Of a DNA stretch of 64,000 bases, positions 52,701 through 61,136 are shown piece after piece (position 1 is the stretch's first letter; each line of letters begins with the position of its first letter). Made by a program: the position numbers and the translations under genes. This DNA is from Rivularia sp. PCC 7116 (GTDB lineage Bacteria; Cyanobacteriota; Cyanobacteriia; Cyanobacteriales; Nostocaceae), in contig NC_019678.1 of assembly GCF_000316665.1 (NCBI RefSeq), forward strand, positions 5,270,001-5,334,000. The letters run 5' to 3'. The notes under the pieces were generated by a model. The model was not told where the DNA came from and searched no databases. It saw nothing but the letters and a program-made list of their open reading frames with translations.

Positions 52701-53918
52701 TTAGCAATTAACCGCTGCTGGTTTGAGATGTTCTTGTTCGGGAATTTCTGCGGCTACAGCTTTGCCAATTTCGATAGAAGAGGTAGCTGCTGGAGAAGGA
52801 GCATTGCATACATGAACGGAGTTTTGACCTTTGACAATCAAAAAGTCGTCTACTAATTTCCCATTATTCATTAATGCCTGAGCGCGAACCCCTGCATGGG
52901 TAGGAACTACATCTTCCGAGCGAACTTCAGGAATCAGTTGTTGCAAGCTTTTTACAAAGGCTGCTTTGCTCCATGACCGAATAATTTCCTTAATGCCTTC
53001 ATCTGAGTTTTTTGCTGCGAGCTTCCAAAAGCCTGGATAACTCATTACTTCCGCAAAATCACGCAAATTAAAATCTGTTTTCTTATAACCTTCCCGCTTC
53101 AGGCTAAGCACGGCATTTGGTCCTGCATGAACCGTACCGTCTATCATTCTGGTAAAGTGAACGCCGAGGAAGGGAAAATCTGGGTTGGGAACCGGGTAAA
53201 TCAAACCTTTTACCAGATGACGTTTTTCTGGAGTTAGTTCGTAGTATTCACCGCGAAAAGGTACAATTTTTGCCTGGGGATTAACTTTTCCTAACTTGGC
53301 TACACGGTCGGAATACAAACCGGCACAGTTGATTACGAAACGGGTTTCAAAGCTGCCGTTGTTTGTTTCTAGAACCTGATTTTGACCGCTAGCAACTATT
53401 TTCTCAACTTTGGTGTTGAATTTAATTTCGCTGCCTTGTTTTTGGATAATTTCAGCGTATTTCTGACAAACTTGCTTGTAATTTACAATCCCAGTTGATG
53501 ATACCCAAATTCCGGCAACGCTAGTTACGTGGGGTTCTTTTTCTTTAACTTCTTCGCTGGTGATTTTTTTAACTTCTAAACCGTTTTCTAAACCTCGCTT
53601 ATAGAGATTTTCCAAACGAGGAAGTTCTTCAGCAGAAGTTGCAACAATTACTTTACCGCAGACTTCATGGTCAATGCCGTGTTCTTGACAAAATTGCACC
53701 ATAGAGCGGCAACCTTCACGGGAAAATTTGGCTTTGAAGCTACCAGGCTTATAATAAATACCCGAGTGAATAACACCGCTATTATTTCCTGTTTGATGAA
53801 ACGCGACTTGATTTTCTTTTTCCAAGACTAAAATTCTTGCTTTAGGATAGCGTTCTCCCAAAGCCATGCCGGTAGAAAGACCGACTATACCCCCACCTAT
53901 AATCGCGAAATCATACAT
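52701..53918 (-). CDS. lhgO: L-2-hydroxyglutarate oxidase-like FAD enzyme
   Basis: The 405-residue protein has an N-terminal FAD-binding motif (AIIGGGIVGLSTGMAL, residues 5-20), and the DAO-type oxidoreductase segment HQTGNNSGVIHSGIYYKPGS (about 45-64), which is close to L-2-hydroxyglutarate oxidase. In E. coli, LhgO oxidises L-2-hydroxyglutarate to 2-oxoglutarate. Inside a sugar-nucleotide cluster this may instead act on a hydroxy-acid or on a sugar derivative, so the symbol marks the family and not a proven reaction. The C-terminal part is conserved, ending near VHVCNAPSPAATSSIEIGKAVA. Gene spacing (61 bp to the epimerase) supports joint transcription. Confidence 0.85.
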   Translation of the reverse strand: MYDFAIIGGGIVGLSTGMALGERYPKARILVLEKENQVAFHQTGNNSGVIHSGIYYKPGSFKAKFSREGCRSMVQFCQEHGIDHEVCGKVIVATSAEELPRLENLYKRGLENGLEVKKITSEEVKEKEPHVTSVAGIWVSSTGIVNYKQVCQKYAEIIQKQGSEIKFNTKVEKIVASGQNQVLETNNGSFETRFVINCAGLYSDRVAKLGKVNPQAKIVPFRGEYYELTPEKRHLVKGLIYPVPNPDFPFLGVHFTRMIDGTVHAGPNAVLSLKREGYKKTDFNLRDFAEVMSYPGFWKLAAKNSDEGIKEIIRSWSKAAFVKSLQQLIPEVRSEDVVPTHAGVRAQALMNNGKLVDDFLIVKGQNSVHVCNAPSPAATSSIEIGKAVAAEIPEQEHLKPAAVNC

Positions 53919-54040
53919 TTTTTAATCGGCTCCCCTGTAACTTAAGTAATCAAAACTAATCAAACAATTAACAATAATCAAATAGATTTAGGTTGCAAGT
54001 TTAAAGTTATTCGTTACATAATCGATAACTTAGAACTTTT

Positions 54041-54069
54041 GTAAAGACGTAACATTGCTACGTCTCTAC
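54041..54069. repeat. Second copy of the GACGTAGC-type palindrome
   Basis: GTAAAGACGTA (54041-54051) and TACGTCTCTAC (54059-54069) pair with one mismatch around a 7-nt loop. The sequence is close to the palindrome at 18719-18741 and sits in the 158-bp gap between the cytidylyltransferase and the LhgO-like gene, ending 7 bp from the cytidylyltransferase stop codon. Confidence 0.7.
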
Positions 54070-54076
54070 AACTGAT

Positions 54077-54850
54077 TTACCAAACCTTCCAAGGAGCTTC
54101 GTTATTCTTCCAGAGGTTCTCTAAATAATTTCTATCTCTTAAAGTATCCATAGGTTGCCAAAAGCCATCATGCTTGTAAGCTGATAGCTGTTCCATATCA
54201 GCTAGTTTTTCCAATGGCTGTTTTTCCCAAACGGTGGAATCATCTTCAATAAAGTCAATTACTTGAGGTTCTAAAACGAAAAATCCACCGTTTATCCAAG
54301 CATTATCCCCTTCTGGTTTTTCACGGAAACTAGTGATTTTTGTTTGCTCTTGTCCTAGAACAATTGCGCCAAAACGTCCCGGTGGCTGTACTGCACTTAA
54401 AGTCGCTAAGGTCTGCTGCTCTTTATGAAATTTAATAATATTAGTGATATTAACGTTGCTAACACCGTCGCCATAGGTAAAGCAAAAGGTTTCGTTGCCA
54501 ATATGCTCTTTAACTCGCTTTAATCTTCCACCAGTTAAGGTATTGTCGCCAGTATCTACTAAAGTGACGCGCCAAGGTTCGGCATAACCTGAATGTACGT
54601 TCATCTGATTAAACCGCATATCAAAAGTTACGTCTGACATATGCAAGAAGTAGTTAGCAAAATACTCCTTAATAACGTAGCCTTTGTAACCGCAACAGAT
54701 AATAAAATCATTAATACCGTGAGCGGAATAGATTTTCATGATATGCCAAAGAATTGGCTTACCACCAATTTCTACCATTGGTTTCGGTCTAACGCTAGTT
54801 TCCTCACTTAAGCGTGTACCAAGACCTCCAGCCAAAATTACTGCTTTCAT
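54077..54850 (-). CDS. rfbF: Glucose-1-phosphate cytidylyltransferase
   Basis: The 257-residue protein makes CDP-glucose from glucose-1-phosphate and CTP. It starts [30 protein letters not shown], the nucleotidyltransferase loop. Cytidylyltransferase features follow: [16 protein letters not shown] (about 51-66) and [11 protein letters not shown] (about 123-133). The C-terminal [18 protein letters not shown] is also typical of RfbF. It is the first gene of the minus-strand island and so defines its 5' end, followed by the LhgO-like oxidase, an epimerase and RfbC. This suggests that a CDP-linked sugar is made for the polysaccharide. About 1.9 kb of non-coding DNA lies upstream. Confidence 0.95.
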   Translation of the reverse strand: MKAVILAGGLGTRLSEETSVRPKPMVEIGGKPILWHIMKIYSAHGINDFIICCGYKGYVIKEYFANYFLHMSDVTFDMRFNQMNVHSGYAEPWRVTLVDTGDNTLTGGRLKRVKEHIGNETFCFTYGDGVSNVNITNIIKFHKEQQTLATLSAVQPPGRFGAIVLGQEQTKITSFREKPEGDNAWINGGFFVLEPQVIDFIEDDSTVWEKQPLEKLADMEQLSAYKHDGFWQPMDTLRDRNYLENLWKNNEAPWKVW

Positions 54851-55814
54851 AAAAACTGCCTCTAATTTTTTTTAGGTAGATGATTGAATAGTTCTGTTAT
54901 TGTTCGGATTGAGAAAAATGGTTTTTTATTTTCTCAGTATATAATCTAACCGTATTTTTACTGGAAATTATAAAGGCTAGATAAATATAGCTGTTTTATC
55001 TGTAAAAAAATGAAAAAGCTTGTTTATGTCATAAAACCACGATTAAAAGCTTTCAATTGTGGCAAAATAAAAACCACAAAATTTCTTTATATCTCTCAAT
55101 AACGTTGAGTGCAAATCAAGTCATACAAGTAAAATTTGATATGTAAAATCACAGAAAAAGAATCGATTAATTAACAATAAATTTTCTGCGTTGTTTGTCT
55201 AAAGAGTTATTATATCAAGTCAGGATAATTACGTATTATTCTCTGATAAAAATTAAAAAACAAAGTTTCTTTTCTATAATCAGACCATTTTTAAGAAAAT
55301 CTAGGGCTAATTTCATTCATCTGCTCTAGCTTGTTCGCAAGCTTAGAGAACAATTACACGAGCTAAACTAATTCTTTATCTATCGTGTTTCCGGAAGGTA
55401 ATCTCCTTAAATAGTTTTCATATTCAAACTATTAGCGGCTTGTACTTTATTTCCGTCTTATATTTCCGACAGAACGAAATTAGTGTCATTTGAAGCAAAC
55501 AATAAAGAGAATCCAGATAATACTCTATTCTTTCATAATGACAATACAATCAAAAGCAATATACCAAGTAATAATTAATATAGAATCAATAAATACTGTA
55601 AATTAATTTAACTTATATTTGTAAGTAATATTGCGAGTAATGTGTAAATAAAATAACTCGTGTAATCTAATTTTTACCTGCACCTGCTTTTTTCACATAG
55701 AATTTGTTTTTTATTTTATGTTCCTAAGAATCTTTATGTTTGCTAATAAAGGAGAACAGCAGCAAACAATCTGTAAAGGTTTTCAGTTTAATGCAACGCC
55801 GGATTTACGAACTA

Positions 55815-55952
55815 ATTAAAGTAAAGTATGAATAGCCCCCCAACACCCAATTCTGGGGGAGAAATATAATTTAAAGTCCCCCAAAGAAGGGGGGATTAAG
55901 GGGGCTACCGTTAGACAGTAATAATAAATTCATATCTCAATTCAGCAACGCC
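55815..55952. mobile_element. Degraded copy of the MITE-like element
   Basis: The core (55834-55895) matches the core of the element at 39645-39788: GCCCCCCAA, ACCCAATTCTGGGGGAGAAA, and TATAATTTAAA followed by a C/G-run hairpin. The right end also matches, with ATTCA and TCAGCAACGCC at 55942-55952. The left terminal repeat is not recognisable and no target duplication is visible, so this copy is older or truncated. Another TGCAACGCC lies at 55792-55800, possibly a remnant of a further copy. Confidence 0.75.
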
Positions 55953-56646
55953 AAAATTAGTATGCCCATCCTCGTGATAATGTCGCTGCAGTGAAACATA
56001 TTTAAAAACTTCTAAGTAGGTTGGCGTTGAAAATTGTAATTAGGATAGGCAGTAGGGGTAAGAGTTTAAGGCTAATTAACATTCTGTTACATGATTCGGT
56101 TTATTTATGCCGACTTACTTACCCTTAAGCGTTTAGTTTTGAAAGCTTTTAGTACATTACATTTTCAAAAATAAAATAATCCATGAGATAGTATTCTTTT
56201 AGAATTAGTTTCCAATTTTCGGAGTCAGGCTGAGCTTTCCCGAAAATCAACAAGGTTTTTACTCCTATCCTGGTTCTATAATTACCGAATGATCGAATGG
56301 GGAAAAGAAGGAGAAATTTTATAGCTAATCGCTCTTGTGTGGAAAGGGGGTAATACGTTGTTATATGCAGATCTAAAATTGATTGCAAGGCGGGAAATGC
56401 AGCTTGTCTAGAATGGTGTAAGAAGTCAGTTGCATTCAACCAAAAAGGGTTGACTCGTTTTAAACGGTTACTTAATAACCTTTCTAATCTCGCGCACCAA
56501 TAGGAAATTGTGACAATTGCGTAATATAAGGTTCGGTTAATTACTTTCTATATATTTGAGAAGCACTCTTGTTTATTACTAATTACTCATTACCAGCCCT
56601 CATAAATATGATAACTAACCGGACATGATATAAGTCCTAGGATGCT

Positions 56647-56686
56647 TAATAAGCGCGGATGCCATATACCGCATCCGCGCTTATTA
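56647..56686. repeat. Perfect 16-bp palindrome after the kinase gene
   Basis: TAATAAGCGCGGATGC and its complement GCATCCGCGCTTATTA flank an 8-nt loop, about 90 bp past the stop of the minus-strand kinase gene. It has no T-run after it on the minus strand. It could still end the transcript or protect its 3' end. Confidence 0.7.
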
Positions 56687-56775
56687 CTCAAACCAAGAAA
56701 ATTGTAATGCAAAAATTGAACTGCTATTAATTGTTACCTCTAAAGGTATTGGACATGGCAGAGTTCAAATAATCC

Positions 56776-58962
56776 TTATCGCTGTATGACACTGGTTTTT
56801 TGAAATAAAGTATCGCACTTATTGTCAACAACAACACAGATGCTGCTAAGTGCTTGCTGATAATTATCCATGTCATCTTTTTCCAGCGAGATTTTTGCTG
56901 CCTTTTGTAAATCGTCTATTGCTTGCTGACGATATCTATCAGACTTACCTCCGCCATATTGTGCAAGCTCGTAGCGAACTAAGCCTCGTTTTAAATAAAC
57001 TTTCGGCAATTTACCATTCAGTTGCAATGCTTGGTTAAAATCTGCCAGAGCTTTTTTGTATTCTTGCTCGAAGTTACTACTATATTGAGCTAATTGATAG
57101 CGAACTAATCCTCTTTGATAAAAAGCCTCTGGTCTGTTCGGATTAATTTGCAATGCTTTATTAAAGTCATCAATTGCTCTTAAATAATCTTTCTGGGAAT
57201 CACCGCTGAATTTAGCTATTTGAGAACGGACAATACCCCGTCTAATGTATGCTTCTACTTCATCGCGGTCAATTCTAAGTGCCTGGTTATAATCTTCAAT
57301 TGCTAATTTGTACTCTTTATCGGGGTCGCTGCTATATTCGGCGAGCATATAACGGACATTGCCACGATTTACAAAAGCTTTTATTGCATTTGGATTTAAT
57401 TTAAGAGCATGAGTGTAATCTGTAAGGGCTGCTTCGTATTCTTTTAAGTTATAGTGCGAATTGCCACGATTCACGTAAGCCTTGGCACTATCAGGTTTCT
57501 TTTGGATTGCTTGAGCAAAATTAGCAATGGCTTCTTCGTATTTTTGCCCTTTATAAGCTGCACGACCTTCTTTGTAATAATCTATAAAGCTACTTTTGCT
57601 TTCTGCTGATTTGGAACTGATTAAAGTTTGTTGAGCGTATTGATTCTCTTCAATACTAGATGTTGTAAATTTTGTAACTATATCTAAATAGCCTAATGTC
57701 AAAAAGCCAAGCAAACACAAAAGAACCGGGTAAAATTTCGGTTTCGTATTTGAGGGATTGTAGGAAATCTTTCTACCAAGTTGTGGCGAACGACGCTTGG
57801 GAGTAACGTATCTAGATGTACCTACAGTTGCAGCAGTTCGCCTTCTGGGCACTGTAGTAGTTCGTCGGCGCTTTGGTCTGGGGCGGGGCTTTAAATGTTG
57901 TTTGTTGGCGACATCTTGAATTGATGGGAAGGGGTCTCTTCCACCCAATTTAGCACTACGTTCGCACCAAGGACATTTATGTAGGTGATTGCTGTAAATA
58001 TGTTGCGGATTTTTCTGACATGTACGCAGGGCATCTTCAGCTTCAGCTAATGCCATCAGCCACGTTTGGGCGTTCGGACGAATATTGGGGTTGTAGTGAC
58101 CATCTTCAAAACAACGTACAAAAAGTTGTTGCAAGGTCGGATGAAGAATATCCCAAGATGGCGCAATCGGTGTAGCAGAATAAGGTACGCGCCGATTCAC
58201 ACTGTAAGTAAAATGCCCTTTGGCAATCCGTGCTTCGTATGGTGGCGGCTCCCCTACACTTTGGTAAATTCCAGAAAATGGATGAGTACCTTCCATTAAA
58301 AGCTGAAATATTAGTACTCCTAAACCAAACAAGTCGTGAGGGGTAGAGCGATCGCACTCTGAGAAAGTTTTGTTTTGCAGTTCTGGAGGGGTAAATTCAG
58401 GCTTACCTACGGGAGTACGATATACGATATCGCTACTTGGATCGCGAACTTGAAAAGAGTCGGTATCTACTACGGTAACCAAAGCCGTATCGCTAACTAA
58501 AATATTTGATTCGTTAACATCACCAACACAATATCCAGCTTGATGTAGAGCAGCAAAAGCCGCAGCCAAATTACGGGCAGTGCGAAGCAGGTACTGATAA
58601 TTAAATAAAGGACAATGCTGTCGTCGAGTCCTTGGGTTATAAAAGTCAATGACGGGACGCATTCCCCGAATGCGCGGCATCGTAAAACCAATAATATTAT
58701 TACTACCGTCTGCGGCGCGAATCAGTTCCGAAGGCCAAGCAATCGAAATATGTCCTAAAGATGCTGTTGGATTAGAAGGTGGATGAAGAACCATCACCTC
58801 TAATTTACGAGCCTTTTCGATGTCTGGCTTATGGTAAATTTTAGCTACCGTTTCAGTATCTGATGGTACTGTGTAGATGCACGCTTCGCCACCACGCCCC
58901 AAACTGACGTTTAGGTTCATGCTCACAATTTTTTGATTGGGAAGACAGTGTAGTACCTGCAT
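56776..58962 (-). CDS. Protein kinase-like protein with zinc-ribbon, membrane segment and TPRs (TerY-P triad kinase)
   Basis: The 728-residue protein has a Ser/Thr-kinase-like domain in about residues 17-310: glycine loop LGRGGEACIYTV (21-32), lysine K41 (VAKIY), catalytic-loop GDVNESNIL (147-155) and metal motif DTD (166-168). The usual HRD and DFG are replaced by GD and DTD. A zinc-ribbon-like Cys set follows (C315, CPWC at 330-333), then a basic low-complexity linker, a membrane segment (about 410-430) and at least six TPR units from about 457 to 690. It forms a minus-strand unit with PP2C and VWA genes (gaps of 63 and 47 bp), like E. coli yegI-yegK-yegL. The target is unknown. Confidence 0.88.
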   Translation of the reverse strand: MQVLHCLPNQKIVSMNLNVSLGRGGEACIYTVPSDTETVAKIYHKPDIEKARKLEVMVLHPPSNPTASLGHISIAWPSELIRAADGSNNIIGFTMPRIRGMRPVIDFYNPRTRRQHCPLFNYQYLLRTARNLAAAFAALHQAGYCVGDVNESNILVSDTALVTVVDTDSFQVRDPSSDIVYRTPVGKPEFTPPELQNKTFSECDRSTPHDLFGLGVLIFQLLMEGTHPFSGIYQSVGEPPPYEARIAKGHFTYSVNRRVPYSATPIAPSWDILHPTLQQLFVRCFEDGHYNPNIRPNAQTWLMALAEAEDALRTCQKNPQHIYSNHLHKCPWCERSAKLGGRDPFPSIQDVANKQHLKPRPRPKRRRTTTVPRRRTAATVGTSRYVTPKRRSPQLGRKISYNPSNTKPKFYPVLLCLLGFLTLGYLDIVTKFTTSSIEENQYAQQTLISSKSAESKSSFIDYYKEGRAAYKGQKYEEAIANFAQAIQKKPDSAKAYVNRGNSHYNLKEYEAALTDYTHALKLNPNAIKAFVNRGNVRYMLAEYSSDPDKEYKLAIEDYNQALRIDRDEVEAYIRRGIVRSQIAKFSGDSQKDYLRAIDDFNKALQINPNRPEAFYQRGLVRYQLAQYSSNFEQEYKKALADFNQALQLNGKLPKVYLKRGLVRYELAQYGGGKSDRYRQQAIDDLQKAAKISLEKDDMDNYQQALSSICVVVDNKCDTLFQKTSVIQR

Positions 58963-59025
58963 TTTTAAATTACACTTTTATTGTTTAAAATTGACTGCGG
59001 TTCAACAGTATCGTTAATGGATTTA

Positions 59026-59805
59026 TTATTCGCTTAATGCTGCTATTATTAAAGTTAGATCGTCATCGGTTCGTTGAGTTATTTTTTCCGAACGTAGAAA
59101 TTTAACTAGTTGCTCTTTAGCTCCTTTCAATTCTTCAGCATTGGCTACAAATTCAAATAAAGGTAGAAAAAATGGCTTGTGCGGCAAACCTACAGACATA
59201 TTTATCGCCAACATTTGCAGCCCGTCAGTAAGAAGTGCAATATTAGTAATACCCTGTCGCCATACATTTACCTGCACTGAATCTAAAGCAGTCGGTGAAG
59301 TTAAAAAACTAGTTTCATTAATATATTCGCCACTATCAGGAACTGTTAAAGCTGTTAAATTACCCATACTGTCTTTAGCTACTGCTACACCATCCCCTAT
59401 TTGAGCAACGACGGCGACTATCGGTGTAGCCACCACAATAATTAAAGTCGTCGCTAAATCTTTAGGTGGTCGGTTTGAAGCTATTGCTTCTTCCTCTACT
59501 GCTGTTTTTGCAGCTAAGATTGCTTCACTTAATAACGACCTTGCCGAATTATCTGAAGCCAGAGTATCTTGATTAATCCGCTTGACAGATATATTCTCAA
59601 TTGCCGCTTCTACAGCAACCATTGCTCCAACCTTCCCCAAACTCGCACTTCCGGCACCATCTGCTGCGGCTGCGACCAAAATATTATCTGGTAACATTTG
59701 CCAGTGATGAGCATCTTGACAAAGTTGGGAATTCCTAACGTGGCTGGTGCCACAAACTGATGCTCCTACTACCCGCCAATGAAGCTTTTGTATTGAACTG
59801 TTCAT
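59026..59805 (-). CDS. PP2C-family protein phosphatase (TerY-P triad)
   Basis: The 259-residue protein has the PP2C-type core: a conserved start WRVVGASVCGTSHVRN, VAAAADGAGSASLGKVGA (about residues 44-61, with metal-binding D49-G-A-G), IVVATPIVAVVAQIGDGVAVA in the middle, and a C-terminal DDDLTLIIAAL motif. It should dephosphorylate Ser or Thr residues. In the VWA-PP2C-kinase triad, the phosphatase is proposed to oppose the kinase. It belongs to the YegK-type branch. It is 63 bp before the kinase gene and 47 bp after the VWA gene on the same strand. No membrane segment is present. Confidence 0.9.
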   Translation of the reverse strand: MNSSIQKLHWRVVGASVCGTSHVRNSQLCQDAHHWQMLPDNILVAAAADGAGSASLGKVGAMVAVEAAIENISVKRINQDTLASDNSARSLLSEAILAAKTAVEEEAIASNRPPKDLATTLIIVVATPIVAVVAQIGDGVAVAKDSMGNLTALTVPDSGEYINETSFLTSPTALDSVQVNVWRQGITNIALLTDGLQMLAINMSVGLPHKPFFLPLFEFVANAEELKGAKEQLVKFLRSEKITQRTDDDLTLIIAALSE

Positions 59806-59852
59806 ATGCTTACCAATTTTTCGGGCTGTTTAACTGCTGTACTTGCACTATA

Positions 59853-60527
59853 TTAAACAGAACCCCAACCAATTGGCGGTAGAGCTACTTGTTCGTCCAC
59901 TTTTGAATGGGAAACTGCTGACATACTAGCAGATAACCAAACAAACATTTCAACAAAATTTAATCCATTTAGTTTTAAGGGGGTACGTACTGCTAACTGA
60001 CTCAAACGCGTCATATTGGCATTTTCCACTCCGACAGAGAAAAATGCAACACGTTTGTTTGTTTCATCACTCTGCAAACGCTGTGATGCCTGTTCTACTT
60101 CTTCATCTGGTTCTCCTTGTGGTTCGCCATCAGTAATCATAAATATCCAAGGACGATAGTAAGCGACACCGTTAGAGCGATATTGACCTTTACGTTCTTG
60201 AATCAAATCTAAAGATTTATGAATACCAGCACCCATATTAGTTAATCCTTGTGCTGTTAATATAGGCGGAGTAAATTGATCGGCAGTTACAAAATCTTGA
60301 ACTACGTTGATATTGCTATCAAAAGTAACTATAGATACTTCAACTCGTCTTGACGCTAATGGGTTTTTCGTCAGTTCGTCCTTAAAACTAAGTAAGCCTT
60401 GATTTAAAGCTTCTATTGGCGCTCCTTGCATCGAGCCAGATGTATCTAACAATAGTACGCACGGACAACGAGGTTCCGGATTTTCCGCGAAATCAACTAC
60501 TTCGTCTAGTCTTAAGGTATCTGACAT
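59853..60527 (-). CDS. VWA-domain protein, TerY/YegL-like
   Basis: The 224-residue protein is one VWA domain with an intact MIDAS metal site: D28-T-S30-G-S32 (LLLDTSGSM), a Thr in the GLTNMGAGIH loop (about residues 93-102), and ITDGEPQGEPD (about 131-141). TerY-like VWA proteins bind a metal and may serve as a scaffold or the phosphorylation target of the triad kinase. It is the first gene of the triad, upstream of PP2C and the kinase. The same three functions occur as yegL-yegK-yegI in E. coli and in TerY-P loci of many bacteria. No signal peptide is present. Confidence 0.92.
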   Translation of the reverse strand: MSDTLRLDEVVDFAENPEPRCPCVLLLDTSGSMQGAPIEALNQGLLSFKDELTKNPLASRRVEVSIVTFDSNINVVQDFVTADQFTPPILTAQGLTNMGAGIHKSLDLIQERKGQYRSNGVAYYRPWIFMITDGEPQGEPDEEVEQASQRLQSDETNKRVAFFSVGVENANMTRLSQLAVRTPLKLNGLNFVEMFVWLSASMSAVSHSKVDEQVALPPIGWGSV

Positions 60528-61136
60528 AACTTTCGATGTTCTCTTGAAGGTCGAATGGTTCTATTTTCAGTTGTGCAAAGTATATAGTTTAAAGCCCTAA
60601 AGGAACCATTATTGTGGCACTTTAGACTATAGAGTTTTTTACAATAGTTCGTAAGTTACTAATGCATTATTACTTATAAAGTTAGACATATCTTTACTTT
60701 TATTTGATTAAATCATAAGCATTTGTCTGGAAATTATATTATCAATGCCTTTAACTTAATGGGTTTATATACATAATAAATCTAGAATACAATAAATTCG
60801 GCATGAGTGCATACGTGGAAACTTAAAGATTATATGTAGAAAAAACCTAGATTAGATGAAATACTGAAAACCCCAAACTTAATCTCTTATTAAAAAGAGA
60901 ATTAATTAACTGATATTAAAAATCAAAAGTAATTTTTGATGCACCTATATTTTTGCTTCGTATATTGTAAAAACAAATGTAACAATCAAACTGTGATGTA
61001 TTATTTTTAGCTGGTAATATATCCATGTAAGAAGAGGACTGAATGCTTCATACTGAATATCTACTCTTTATACTTAATTCGATTCAATTGATGTTTACAA
61101 ATATTTTGTCTTATTTACTCTAATCCTCTATCCTAT
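60528..61136. other. Divergent promoter region between the triad and the PATAN-REC gene
   Basis: These 609 bp of very AT-rich DNA lie between two divergent transcription units and must hold both promoters. I see no gene, hairpin or direct repeat that stands out. Confidence 0.4.

Larger units (their letters stand above)
54851..56775. other. Long gene-free region upstream of the island
   Basis: Nearly 2 kb separates rfbF from the kinase gene. The right part (56149-56439) has a 96-codon minus-strand frame that starts with TTG and has no recognised family, so I do not call it. The region holds a copy of the MITE-like element (55815-55952) and a strong palindrome at 56647-56686. The part next to rfbF should contain the promoter of the island. 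Poly-A/T tracts are frequent. Confidence 0.5.

Noticed and set aside
56149-56439. 96-codon minus-strand frame
   Set aside because: It starts with TTG, has no ribosome site or family resemblance, and lies in a long repeat-bearing gap; it is more likely chance.
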